Assembly (NCBI RefSeq): GCF_036373705.1
Contig: NC_089855.1
Location: forward strand, 48,013,818 to 48,077,817
Length of the DNA: 64,000 nt
Direction: 5' to 3'
From: Amia ocellicauda
Lineage: Eukaryota; Chordata; Actinopteri; Amiiformes; Amiidae
Each line of letters begins with the position of its first letter. Position 1 is the first letter of the stretch. Positions 22,309 through 33,605 of the stretch are shown here, in pieces. Both the position numbers and the translations under genes were made by a program. The notes under the pieces were generated by a model. That model saw nothing but the letters and a program-made list of their open reading frames with translations. It was not told the origin of the DNA and searched no databases.

Positions 22309-23321
22309 ATGGCCAAGACCAAAGAGCTGTCCAAGGATGTCAGGGACAAGATTGTAGACCTACACAAGGCTGGAATGGGCTACAAGACCATCGCCAAGCA
22401 GCTTGGTGAGAAGGTGACAACAGTTGGTGCGATTATTCGCAAATGGAAGAAACCCAAAATAACTGTCAGTCTCCCTCGGTCTGGGGCTCCATGCAAGATC
22501 TCACCTCATGGAGTTTCAATGATCATGAGAACGGTGAGGAATCAGCCCAGAACTACACGGGAGGATCTTGTTAATGATCTCAAGGCAGCTGGGACCATAG
22601 TCACCAAGAAAACAATTGGTAACACACTACGCCATGAAGGACTGAAATCCTGCAGTGCCCGCAAGGCCCCCCTGCTCAAGAAAGCACATGTACAGGCCCG
22701 TCTGAAGTTTGCCAATGAACACCTGAATGATTCACAGGAGAACTGGGTGAAAGTGTTGTGGTCAGATGAGACCAAAATCGAGCTCTTTGGCATCAACTCA
22801 ACTCTCCGTGTTTGGAGGAGGAGGAATGACCCCAAGAACACCATCCCCACCGTCAAACATGGAGGTGGAAACATTATGCTTTGGGGGTGTTTTTCTGCTA
22901 AGGGGACAGGACAACTGCACCGCATCAAAGGGACGATGGACGGGGCCATGTACCATCAAATCTTTGGTGAGAACTTCCTTCCCTCAGCCAGGGCATTGAA
23001 AATGGGTCGTGGATGGTATTCCAGCATGACAATGACCCAAAACACACAGCCAAGGCAACAAAGGATTGGCTCAAGAAGAAGCACATTAAGGTCCTGGAGT
23101 GGCCTAGCCAGTCTCCAGACCTTAATCCCATAGAAAATCTGTTGAGGGAGCTGAAGGTTCGAGTTGCCAAACGTCAGCCTCGAAACCTTAATGACTTGGA
23201 AAGGATCTGCAAAGAGGAGTGGGACAAAATCCCTCCTGAGATGTGTGCAAACCTGGTGGCCAACTACAAGAAACGTCTGACCTCTGTGATTGCCAACAAG
23301 GGTTTTGCCACCAAGTACTAA
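22309..23321 (+). pseudogene. Tc1 transposase (DD34E), one frameshift
   Basis: The frame starts [20 protein letters not shown] with a paired-type helix-turn-helix region and [10 protein letters not shown] linker. The catalytic core has [11 protein letters not shown] (first Asp), QHDNDPKHT (second Asp) and [10 protein letters not shown] (Glu). Thirty-four residues separate the last two, the classical Tc1 spacing. The two halves are in different frames: one base appears to be missing at about 23010, where the family normally has an extra G after GRGW. Restoring phase would give a protein of about 337 residues, normal for Tc1. No other lesion is visible. Confidence 0.92.
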
Positions 23322-23521
23322 GTCGAAGGGGTCAAATACTTATTTCCCTCATTAACATGCAAATCAATGTATAACTTTTTTGAAATGCGTTTTTCTGGAT
23401 TTTTTTGTTGTTATTCTGTCTCTCACTGTTAAAATACACCTACCATTAAAATTATAGACTGATCATTTCTTTGTCAGTGGGCAAACATCAGCAGGGGATC
23501 AAATACTTTTTTCCCTCACTG

Positions 23522-23559
23522 TGTATATATATATATATATACACAGTGAGGGAAAAAAG

Positions 23560-23606
<47 letters not shown>
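23522..23606. repeat. (TA)n with an extra inverted TIR end
   Basis: A short TA run is followed by ACACAGTGAGGGAAAAAAGT + ATTTT (about 23540-23564), a second copy of the outer TIR of the preceding element, then a longer TA microsatellite (23565-23606). TIR, TA and TIR together form a near-perfect palindrome centred near 23530. Confidence 0.85.
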
Positions 23607-23610
<4 letters not shown>

Positions 23611-25010
23611 AGATCTATAATAAGCTAACTACAGGTACAGTTCCTCCAGGATTATTCACAGACTACAGTGGGTTTAGGGACACAATTGCAAGTGACAAAA
23701 GTCACTGCACACTTTCCTGTGCTCAGCCCAATGCTGTGGTGAAATTGTACGCATCCTTAACTTCAACCCTTCTTTGCTGCAATTTGTAGCACATCGCTGT
23801 GTTGGCTTCTGCAACAGCACTGCTGCGATGCATTTCAACTGTGTGTGGTATCCAATGCATGGTGGATGGGCAGATTACAGCTCAATTAAAATAAATAGCA
23901 TAATCTTAATATGAATGTACTCCAGCAAAGGACACAACACTCACATATCTAGCCTATTAATAGCATATAAAAGTAACTTTATTAGAAACAAACACACAGT
24001 AGCGTGGAATACTTTAGGTTATTGTGCGGGGATCATGATAGTGGTATTGGAGGAGTTTGATATGCATGTAGAGCAGGACATTACAGTACACTAACATTTA
24101 CAATAATTTAGGATACCATATAGATAGTTAAAAACATTAAATACCAGCCATTTGTAACAATCATTCTTTGTTTTCTGACTGTGCCCCCCCAAACATTGAG
24201 CTGGAGGACGGCCTGGCCCCTGTGTGCCACACTTCTTCACAGTGTGGAGGAATGAAAGAACAGCTACATTATTTGTTTGAAATGTATAGGGTGTTCATTA
24301 TTATTATAATTATGTTTGTTTAATTTTCATTATCAGTTCATTGAAGTCATCTGCCATGTTTTTATCTTCACTGCCCTGGGTGTCCTTTGTAAGTGTGAGC
24401 AAGTCCTGCAATGTCTGTTATAACTGCACTGCTGTGAGTCTGCGTGTTGGCGCTGCTCTACTGCTGTCATTCATATTAGCATATTAAATCATATTAAAAC
24501 AACAATACATAAACAAAAAACACAATTGTAAATGTGCTGAGGCGCCTTGTGTATATATACAAGAATACATGATGGTAGATTTAAAGATTTGAATATTCTA
24601 CTTAATATAGCTGCATAAATAACAATTATATCACAACCCATATAACTTAGAAATACCAATACGAATATAGTGTAGAATACAAATACATGTCTCAGAAACA
24701 AACATGTCCACGACTACAATACAAACACATGCTTCCCTGTCTTTTCTATAGCTAACACATATAATAACGAATTCAAAATAACAATCACTGATAGCTGAGT
24801 TGTGTGAGGTGTGTCGTCCCTGCCGCATTATAAATCTATTTATAAAAATACATAAAAAATAAGATATGAATAATCAAAAGACTTAAATGAATAGAATTAA
24901 GTAATCCAGAGAACAAAAAAAGAAATAAAATAATTTAGGCCTAAATGCTCAAGCGCACACATCCGTTCTGACTGTCTGCTGAGACACCCATGAAAAGATG
25001 CGAGAGGGAG
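23607..25010. other. Intergenic, AT-rich, no gene seen
   Basis: Low-complexity AT-rich DNA with scattered short frames, none resembling a protein. Confidence 0.4.
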
Positions 25011-25313
25011 GGCTATTATTATGCTGTTCAGATTGTATTTGTTTTGAATTGTTACATTAATATGCACTTTGTTTATATACATTTAAAAAGTTATACTTTA
25101 AATGCAAATGTGTAATAGCATCCTTCTTTTTTACATTTATTTCAATTTGTGGGATGCTGCAGTTTTGCAAATTGTTATTTATTTTGCTTTGATATGGTGC
25201 AATATTCTATTATGCTGTTCAGATTGTATTCGTTTTGAATGGTTAGATTAATATGCACTTTGTTTATATACATTTAAAAAGTTATACTTTAAGTGCAAAT
25301 GTTTAATAGCACT
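25011..25313. repeat. Direct duplication of ~105 bp
   Basis: TATTATGCTGTTCAGATTGT and the roughly 100 bases after it at 25016-25120 recur at 25207-25313 with only a few substitutions (GTATTTG/GTATTCG, GAATTG/GAATGG, TTTAAATG/TTTAAGTG). About 85 bases of unique sequence separate the copies. Confidence 0.9.
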
Positions 25314-25439
25314 ATTTTTCATAACAAACCAATGCATTTTTAAATACATTGTGGTTAAGGTAGAGTTTAATTCGAATTGTTTTAACACCTATCATAGTTA
25401 AACTATCGCAAACTGTTTGACTTGAAACAATACAAAACG

Positions 25440-26178
25440 TTTTTATTTAAAGAGCCGTTTGGGAGTCAAAAGAGCAAACAGTACAGAAGCGCAAGAGACG
25501 AAGCGCTGCCGCCATTTTGCACTGCGGGACACAGTTACACACAACCTGTAGCGACAGCATGAGCTCGAAAGCGACAGGAAGTTGTGTTCATCAATTAACT
25601 GCAACAAATATCAGTTCGACAGTAAACATAGTCTTGCCTTTCACCGTTTCCATAAAGACCCCGACACAAGTGTGCACGTATTTCAGGTGTGAGCGATACC
25701 AGCGCTGGATACTCCACCTGCTGACATCACGTCTCTTCTGCTACTGCGGCACCGTACCTTCCTTTAGAAACTGCAGCTGCTACAGTAGCCATAAAACATC
25801 ATTTTCATTTCGATTTATATGGATGTGCCTGTAAGCAGGGGTTACATAGGCTTACGACTTTCCTCGTATATTTTCAACAATATAGAAGCTTTCTCGTTCT
25901 TACTAATTCAAGCAATGATTCAAACGCGTTGCCTCTGTAGCTCATAATAAACGAGGTCCGGCCTAAAGTTTACAAGATTACGTCAGAGCTTCAAAGAATC
26001 TCCGACAGCGTCATTCACAGGCCACCGAGTGATGGTTATTCTCCCGCCACTTTGGCGTGAAGTGTACTAAGGTTTCGTTTAATTTATTATTTTTGTTGCA
26101 CTCGTATTATACAAGACTGTAAGTCGCAAGTTCGTTTCCTACCAATGATCTGATCTCAAAGTTTCAGAGGTAAAAGAT
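25440..26178 (+). promoter_or_regulatory. CpG-bearing promoter-like region
   Basis: CpG-containing stretches at 25480-25560 and 25920-26090 contain GCCGCCATTTTG (YY1-type, ~25508) and CCCGCCACTTTGGCG (E2F-like, ~26044), in contrast with AT-rich DNA on both sides. Two candidate first coding exons lie within or just after it. The promoter call is inferred from composition and motifs only. Confidence 0.4.
25561..25686 (+). pseudogene. THAP-domain-like exon fragment
   Basis: The frame reads ELESDRKLCSSINCNKYQ and continues to LAFHRFHKDPDTS, then HVFQ followed by a GTGTGAG donor-like site in phase 0. Cys-x4-Cys followed at the right distance by FHRFxKDP is the signature of the N-terminal half of the C2CH THAP zinc-finger domain, a DNA-binding domain shared by THAP proteins and P-element-type transposases. 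No in-frame ATG is present; the nearby ATG (25559) is one frame off, and a TAG lies 4 codons upstream. The C-terminal Cys-x2-His half would be on a later exon that I cannot find. It could be a decayed gene or transposon remnant. Confidence 0.35.
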
Positions 26179-26220
26179 ATGAGTGAGGCAAAGAGGAGAA
26201 GCTTACAGACACTTCAAAAG
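26179..26220 (+). CDS. Candidate first coding exon (unknown gene)
   Basis: ATG opens a 14-codon frame MSEAKRRSLQTLQK ending exactly at a good donor, AAG/GTAGGT. It lies downstream of a CpG-bearing promoter-like patch. Its product is not recognised, and no continuing exon was identified in the window. A MITE inserted 9 bases into the presumed intron. The short length makes chance possible. Confidence 0.25.
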
Positions 26221-26229
26221 GTAGGTTAT

Positions 26230-26780
26230 GGCTGCGTCCCAAACCGCACACGTGCTCCGACACCCTTCGACAAGTGTACACCTTGTGTGACGCTGTGCTG
26301 ACGTCACAGTGTGCGTTTGAGTGAGGAGGGTGTAGGTCTTTTCTTGTATTTGTATTTAATAATAATAATAATAATAATAATTTTGAAATACACTGTTCAT
26401 TAATATCACCTCCTAGTTTTATAGGATACTACTTCAGTAATTAATTAAATGATAGTTTCCAAAACATGTTTTGGTTTAACTTTCTATTCGTATATTTAAT
26501 TCATGATTATATAATCATTGTAAATTATCTATCTATGTATTATAATTTCCTTGATACAGCTGTCTAGCTGACATTATATTTATATGCACCGCCGCTGCTG
26601 TATTGTCCCAGTTGCGCATCAGTGCGCTCTTCTGTTCACTGCGCTGAAGGACATGGGAGGACAGGCGGCTGATTGGGCTCCTTCACTCGCCCCTGATGGA
26701 CAGACGGCGCTTATGGACACCGGGCTGCCGCCCCGCAAGGGAAGGGACGAGGGAGCGAGTGTGCGGTTTGGGACGCAGCC
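26230..26780. mobile_element. 551-bp MITE with 20+ base perfect TIRs
   Basis: It starts GGCTGCGTCCCAAACCGCAC and ends with the exact inverse complement (GTGCGGTTTGGGACGCAGCC). The flanks TAGGTTAT (left) and CTGGTTAT (right) match at six of eight positions, suggesting an 8-base target duplication as made by hAT- or P-type transposases. Both subterminal regions are GC-rich and CpG-rich while the middle is AT-rich. There is no transposase. The frames on it are not genes. Confidence 0.85.
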
Positions 26781-27989
26781 CTGGTTATTATCCAATAGGA
26801 TGTGAGTGTTAATATGGGATGTCCTGTATAGAGCTGCTGTTAGGGAGTCAGTCAGTGAGTTGACTGCGCGCAGATTCCCTGCTCTCTCTGCACTGGGCAA
26901 CAGCGGCACTTTGTACTGTCAAAAACAACACAAACACAGCTATTGGGTTTTGCTGATTTCTATACATAAGCAGCTAAAATTGGACATTGTCAACCTCGCC
27001 TCTAAAATATAAAAGTGCGCACACGACCAGTGCCATAGCTTTGTGATCACATAGAAACTCGTCCATCAGCGGCGGACACGGCGGGTTTCAGCAGCGACAC
27101 GTCAGAGCTGCTCCTCCCCGTGTCCATCAGACCCGCCGGCACAGATCTGTGACTGAGCAGCACCGGCACCGCGTCCAGGTTGCGTGTATAATGTTGCTTG
27201 ATATGGGTCCCCTGTTCCCGAGCTCCCCGAGGGAAACGTGACAGCTGTATTCAAACGATTTAATTGTTTTTTGACGGACAAATGCCAACCTTCCTTATCA
27301 AATTTTATTTGTTGATATAAAAGTGCCAAACTGAATAGACAAGCTAATTCTGGTTTGTTGAGCACATTTTTAAGGTATGGAATTTGTTGGGCTCCCTTTG
27401 ATGGAACTAACTGTAAAACTCGTGTATTGTAATGGTGTAGGATATAACTCAATTCCAGTTTCATTTTCCTAATACAAAGACTGTTCTACTCTTAATATTT
27501 TGTATTTATTTTCTCTCCTTTATTTTATTGTCATCAGATGTAGCTTTGCACACTTCCAGCATCTAGATTTTGATCAGCATTTTAGTGTTCATAGCAGAGG
27601 GCTCTCTCAACTTGTTATATTTTACAGTTTGTCAATTGATAAGATTTTTGTAGGCTTTGCATACACATGTGCACCCCTCGAAAGCCTGAAACCACAGAGC
27701 CCCCCCACATAACAAATCCCAATTTAACCCCTGCCTCTAAGTAAGAATGGGGTTATTAAAATAAATACAGTGGCTGAATTCAGTTAATTGAAACCTGTTA
27801 TTGTCTGTAAGACATGCTATGGCGGGAGGACACCACATTGTTATAAGGTGGTAAAGAATGATAACTTACAGTACCCAATCCAAACCCACAAAATAAATGG
27901 AGACTATATAGTCTGCCTGTAACCTAAACTTCCCCTCTTGCTTTAGAATTAATGTAGCCTTGTTTTTCTTCTTCTCAGCAAATTACACA
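26781..27989. other. Intergenic; small GC-rich patch
   Basis: A CpG-rich patch at 27060-27200 contains minus-strand frames of up to 120 codons with no known motif. The remainder is AT-rich with nothing recognised. Confidence 0.35.
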
Positions 27990-29160
27990 TAAACAACACA
28001 CAGCTAATAACAACACACAGCTAATGACACACAAACACAACACACAGCTAATAACAACACACAGCTAATGACAACACACAGCTAATGACACACAAACACA
28101 ACACACAGCTAATAACAACACTCAGCTAATGACACACAAACACAACACACAGCTAATAACAACACACAGCTAATGACAACACACAGCTAATAACAACACA
28201 CAGCTAATGACACACAAACACAACACACAGCTAATAACAACACACAGCTAATGACACACAAACACAACACACAGCTAATGACAACACACAGCTAATGACA
28301 CACAAACAACACACAGCTAATGACAACACACAGCTAATGACACACAAACACAACACACAGCTAATGACAACACACAGCTAATGACACACAAACAACACAC
28401 AGCTAATAACAACACACAGCTAATGACACACAAACAACACACAGCTAATAACAACACACAGCTAATGACACACAAACACAACACACAGCTAATAACAACA
28501 CACAGCTAATAACAACACACAGCTAATGACAACACACAGCTAATGACACACAAACAACACACAGCTAATGACACACAAACAACACACAGCTAATAACAAC
28601 ACACAGCTAATGACACACAAACACAACACACAGCTAATAACAACACACAGCTAATGGCACACAAACAACACACAGCTAATAACAACACACAGCTAATGAC
28701 ACACAAACAACACACAGCTAATAACAACACACAGCTAATGACACACAAACACAACACACAGCTAATAACAACACACAGCTAATGACACACAAGCAACACA
28801 CAGCTAATAACAACACACAGCTAATGACACACAAACACAACACACAGCTAATAACAACACACAGCTAATGACACACACAGCTAATGACACACAAACACAA
28901 CACACAGCTAATAACAACACACAGCTAATGACACACAAACAACACACAGCTAATGACACACAAACAACACACAGCTAATGACAACACACAGCTAATGACA
29001 CAAACACAACACACAGCTAATAACAACACACAGCTAATGACACACAAACAACACACAGCAAATAACAACACACAGCTAATGACAACACACAGCAAATAAC
29101 AACACACTGATAATGACACACAAACACAACACACAGCAAATAACAACACACAGCTAATGA
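27990..29160 (+). repeat. Tandem array, CAGCTAAT units (1.2 kb)
   Basis: More than 50 copies of short interleaved units, AACAACACACAGCTAAT and GACACACAAACACAACACAC + AGCTAAT, run head to tail. Order of the two variants is irregular, consistent with repeated slippage or unequal exchange. At 29160 the array switches strand. Confidence 0.97.
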
Positions 29161-29400
29161 CTGTGTGTTGTGTTTGTGTGTCATTAGCTGTGTGTTGTTT
29201 GTGTGTCATTAGCTGTGTGTTGTGTTTGGCTGTCATTAGCTGTGTGTTGTTATTAGCTGTGTGTTGTGTTTGTCTGTCATTAGTTGTGTGTTGTTATTAG
29301 CTGTGTATTGTGTGTCATTAGCTATGTGTTGTGTTCATGTGTCATTAGATGCGTGTTGTTATTAGCTGTGTGTTGCATTTGTGTGTTGTTAGCTGTGTGT
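29161..29400 (-). repeat. Same array, inverted orientation
   Basis: The complement of the preceding unit (GTGTGTCATTAGCTGTGTGT etc.) runs for about 240 bases with more divergence. With the upstream part it forms a large inverted repeat centred near 29160. Confidence 0.95.
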
Positions 29401-30971
29401 AAAGAGGAACCGTTTCTGTGCAGTTGGGCTTGCAGTGTCTGTGTGTTATTTGAGCAGCAGCTCCTACACCCTTCCTGTGTTTCTCGCACCCCTTCCTGAG
29501 CCCCGGCACCGCCCTCAACCCTGCTCACAGAGAGAGATATTAGCACACGGCTTCTCTTACACAACAGTGCGCACATGCTCCCAGCCCACGCTCACCCCCC
29601 CGCTCTCTCTGTAAATACAGTGCAGCGTGTCTCAGGCAGCAGTTGCATGCCCCTTATTTAGACTGATCCAATTAGCGTCTCATTAAGACTGCAGCTCATT
29701 AAGATCCAACAAAGCCCAAAAGCCTCCAGGATCAAGACTTCTGCCCTCCACCCCCAACCCCACACGCACAAACACATGGACTGTTCTGGACTGGACTGTT
29801 GTAGAGTCACTGACTTGACTGGATTGTACTGTAATGTTGTGGAGAGACAGGGTGTCAGACTGGGGAGCAGAGAGACAGACAGACAGAGAGACACAGTGCT
29901 GGATGGGGGACAGACAGTGACACAGTGTTGGATAGGGGACAAAGAGACAGACAGACAGTGTTGGACAGAGAGACAGATGGATAGACACAGAGTTGAACTG
30001 GGGAACAAGAAGACAGAGAGACAGAGACAAATAGACACAGTGGTGGACTGTGGGACAAGGAGACAGACAGAGACACAGTGTTGTACTGATGGGCAAGGAG
30101 ATAGACAGAGACACAGTGTTGGGTAGGGGGACAAGGAGACACACAGTCAGTGTGAATGGTGATGTATGCTGTACAGTACTGTCTCTGCCACTCTGTTCCA
30201 GTGCTGCACGCTGAGGTCAGTGAGGGGACATCTGAGTAGATCTGCTCAGTCCACCCCAAGTCCATTCCAGTCCAGTCAGGGGTACTGTAGAAACTGACCT
30301 TTCATTCTGTGGCATTGCATAATACTGTGCTCTATTCTGACCTACTCTATTGTATTCCACTCTATTCTACTCTGTTCTACTCTGTTCTCTCCTGTTCTGC
30401 TCAAGTCCCTTCTGCTCAGTTCTGCTGGGTTCTAATCCACTCTACACCCGGCACAGGGACATTTTCCCACGCTCAGTCCCCTACTGACAGTAACATGCAT
30501 GTGTCCACTCACACACACACGTCCACTCACTCACCATAAGCAGTGAAATCGTCTTACGGAGCCCTAAGCTGTCCACACGCTGGGAGACAGACCTCAGCAG
30601 GGAGCGATGAGGGACCGGGGGGGATTGGATGAGGGCATTAAGACTTGCTGACCTTATGCAATGATGACAATCCAGGCCTCAACTCTCCTCACCTCTCTCG
30701 CCATCCCTTATTTCTCTTCGCCTCTCCACCCCACCTCGCTTTCTATCTCCCCTCTCTCTGTTTCTGTTGCAGCTTCTCTGGTGCTACACCACAAAACACA
30801 ACGTAGTATCGTAGTACAGTACATTACAGTACAGTATATTGTAGTACACTATAGAATATAAAAGTATATTGTTGTACACTATGGTATATTATAGTACACT
30901 ACAATACACTACAGTACACTACTGGTAAACTACACTATAGTAAACTACTCTACAGTACAATACCCTATAGC

Positions 30972-31080
30972 AGAGGTTCCCAAACCGGGGTCTGCAACCC
31001 ACAAGGGGTCCGCAAGGTGGTGCTAGGGCATCCGTGGTACGCTCTCTCACGTTTTCACTGTCATCACCCCCCCACTCTCG
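30972..31080. mobile_element. hAT-like MITE end
   Basis: CAGAGGTTCCCAAACCGGGG followed by TCTGCAACCCACAAGGGGTC is the kind of terminal sequence found on non-autonomous hAT elements. The opposite end is not visible, so it is probably truncated. Confidence 0.4.
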
Positions 31081-31359
31081 CTAGTTTTTATCGTCAGCAT
31101 CACTAGTAAACTACAGTACAGTGCACTACAGTGCAGTACACTCTCATTGCTGTTGGAGAGGCACATGCCCCTAACACACATGCAGATCACAACACTGCCC
31201 CCCCACAGCACACTGCCCCGTCATCTGCAACCTGCTGTTTCTATTTACACCCCCCACCCCCTCTTCTCCCATCCTGCCCTGTGCTGTGAACAAGGGATGA
31301 GGGAGGGACGGAGGAGAGGAGAGGGGGGTGTTTACCTGAGGATCCTGAGGATGGAGGGC

Positions 31360-31410
31360 TGTGATTGGCCGGAGGGGGGGGGGATTAGGAGAGGAGAGGG
31401 TATTTGAAGG
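31360..31410 (+). promoter_or_regulatory. PDE6H: Candidate PDE6H promoter (CCAAT and CRX-type sites)
   Basis: GTGATTGGCC (inverse CCAAT box) at about 31361 and GGGATTAGG (GGATTA core recognised by the photoreceptor factors CRX/OTX2) at about 31380 lie just upstream of a GGGTATTTGAAGG sequence and a plausible noncoding first exon. The position, 3.5 kb upstream of the PDE6H start codon on the same strand, and the photoreceptor role of the gene make this attractive, but it is inference. Confidence 0.35.
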
Positions 31411-31571
31411 GGAGCGATGGAGAGGGAGGAGAAGAGAAAAGGCCGAGCTCACAGGAAGAGAGGAGAGAGACGCCCGTGTTCTGCGCTGATTCGCACTCGT
31501 TTGTCACTTTGTTCCCTCGCTTTTCCCGAAGAGCAGACAGCCTTGCCGGGACAGCTCAGCCCAGCCCAGCC
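31411..31571 (+). other. PDE6H: Candidate noncoding first exon of PDE6H
   Basis: Mixed-complexity sequence ending CCCAGCCAG/GTCAGT, an acceptable splice donor. The next acceptor that fits is 34881-34882, which starts the first coding exon. The intervening 3.3 kb, including the LINE, would be intron 1. No transcript evidence is available. Confidence 0.35.
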
Positions 31572-31679
31572 AGGTCAGTACAACTCCGTCACAGAGAAGA
31601 CACTGCTGTGGGCCCCCTGGGGCCACTGCAGGCTGGACAACGGGGGGGGAGGCGCTGAGGAGAAGTCCTGGTGTTCTCC

Positions 31680-31880
31680 ATCCTGTTGCACTTGCTTACA
31701 GTCTACACTACTATACTGTATTCTACTCTTCTGCTCTACTCTTCTACTATACTATACTGTTCTGCTCTAATCTTCTACTCTGTTCTACTGTACTCTACTC
31801 TTCTACTATACTTTGTTCTACTTTGCTCTACTCTTCTACTCTACTCTACCCATTGTACTCTGCTCTATTGTACTCTACTT
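31680..31880. repeat. CTACT-rich degenerate repeat
   Basis: Imperfect repeats of TCTACTCTACTATACT-like units; no coding potential. Confidence 0.7.
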
Positions 31881-31929
31881 TGCTGGGCTCCAGTCTGAGG
31901 CAGAGTCACACCCTGTATTGATCTGTAAC

Positions 31930-32640
31930 TGCTATAGAGTACAGTATGCAGTGTATTATTATAATTGTTATTTATTTATTAGCAGATACCTGCATCCAGG
32001 ATGACTTACCTTTTATACAAGAAGCATTTGAAGGACCAGTGTAGAGTAATGTACTGCAGTGCTGTGCTGTTGTGTGCTGCACTGTTCTGCATTGTACTTA
32101 GTGTTGAATGTACTTTAGTACCATTTACAGTATAGTATTATGCATGAATGGAGCCTTTTTGGAGTTTGCTGCAGGAGCTGAGGAACTGACACACAGATAC
32201 ACACAGACACACACACCAGCACACAGAAAGACACACACACACACACACACAAGCACCCTCATACACACATCATTTGTTCCCCCTCCCTCCCTTTGCCAGT
32301 TCAGGAGGGCAGCTATTTCTGCCCCCTGATCTGACTCTGTTACACAACTGCCCCAGAGCTCTGTTAATTACCCCTAACGAGCCACCGCAATCACAGATTA
32401 GATAACGAGGAGTCATGGAGGGAGAGAACAAGGGATTAGTGGGACAGAGGGAGGAGGAGGATGAGGAGGGATAAGAAGGGATAAGGACTAGAAGTGAAAT
32501 AAAGAAAGTCTAAAAAAGGAGGGATGGAGGGATTAGTGGAGACAGGGAGGAGGAGGAGGGGGAAGAAAGTTAAAAAAGAGAGGGATGAGCGAGGGAGATT
32601 ACAGCACTATGTCACTGGGAATACACAACAGCATCAATGT
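31930..32640. other. Presumed PDE6H intron 1 / intergenic
   Basis: CA microsatellite at 32220-32245 and purine-rich sequence at 32410-32600. No gene is recognised. Confidence 0.4.
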
Positions 32641-32699
32641 AGCACCTGGCTGGATTGCACTACTGGAGTGAGATACTACTGTAATGCCCTGTGTTTCAC

Positions 32700-33260
32700 T
32701 GCACTTTACTGTAGTATAGTGCACTGCACCACACTGTATTATACTGCACTATATTGTACTGCACTGCACCACACTGTATTATACTGCGCTGCACCACGCT
32801 GTATTATACTGCACTATATTGTACTGCACTGCACCACACTGTATTATACTGCACTATATTGTACTGCACTGCACCACACTGTATTATACTGCACTATATT
32901 GTACTGCACTGCACCACACTGTATTATACTGCGCTGCACCACACTGTATTATACTGCACTGCACTGCACCACACTGTATTATACTGCGCTGCACCACACT
33001 ATATTATACTGCAATGAACTGCACTGTATTATACTGCGCTGCACCACACTGTATTATACTGCGCTGCACCACACTGTATTATACTGCGCTGCACCACACT
33101 ATATTATACTGCAATGAACTGCACTGTATTATACTGCACTGCACCACACTCGATTATACTGTACTATATTGTACTGCTCTGCACCAAAACTTTATTATAC
33201 TGTAATGTACTGCACTGTATTTTATTGCACTGTACTGTACTATAACACACTATATTTTAA
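32700..33260. repeat. Minisatellite of ACTGTATTATACTGC/ACTGCACCAC units
   Basis: About twenty alternating copies of TGTATTATACTGC and GCACTGCACCACAC-like halves give composite units of about 25-40 bases. The open frames (up to 197 codons, rich in Tyr, Cys and His) arise from the repeat and are not proteins. Confidence 0.92.
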
Positions 33261-33469
33261 ATCAATACACTGGAGCGAGAGAGACAGAGAGAGAGAGTGC
33301 TATTATTTTATTACATATGTATTTATAGTATTGCTGAATATATGTTATTTGTTATTTATTAATTCAGTTTGTAATTAATTATGTATCATTCTTAGTCTTT
33401 ATTTTTAAAATTTAACATGAATTATTATATGTATCACCTCTGTACGCTTTGGCAACGCTTTGGGAGAGA

Positions 33470-33605
33470 GAGACAGAGAGACAGAGACACAGAAACACAA
33501 AGACACACACAGACACACAGACACACACAGAAACAGAAACACACACACACACACACACTCACACACACACACACACACACACAGACACACACAGACGGAC
33601 AGACA
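33470..33605. repeat. GACACA / (CA)n repeat
   Basis: GAGACAGAGACACAG units grade into ACACAC runs. Confidence 0.9.

Larger units (their letters stand above)
21943..23521 (+). mobile_element. Tc1 element (DD34E) with long TIRs and internal hairpin
   Basis: It begins CAGTGAGGGAAAAAAGTATT after TA and ends with the inverted copy CCCTCACTG at 23521. The inverted repeats extend inward for about 200 bp (left 21943-22150, right about 23320-23521), with a second TIR-like block AAGTATTTGATCCCC on each side, the IR/DR organisation of many fish Tc1 elements. A 39-base perfect inverted repeat lies in the leader (22178-22267). One transposase frame with a single frameshift is inside. Confidence 0.93.
29401..31410. 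other. Intergenic with purine and simple repeats
   Basis: Contains a GACAGACAGAGAGACACAG-type degenerate repeat (29860-30140), CT/TA-rich imperfect repeats (30310-30440), TACAGTAC-type repeats (30800-30960) and a hAT-type terminus CAGAGGTTCCCAAACCGGGG at 30972. No coding sequence is supported. Confidence 0.5.

Noticed and set aside
27990..29400. Possible CRISPR-like array
   Set aside because: Units are contiguous and variable with no unique spacers of constant length, and the genome is vertebrate; it is a simple tandem array.
32524..33205. Tyr/Cys/His-rich frames up to 197 codons
   Set aside because: Products of the ACTGTATTATACTGC minisatellite in the presumed first intron of PDE6H or intergenic DNA.
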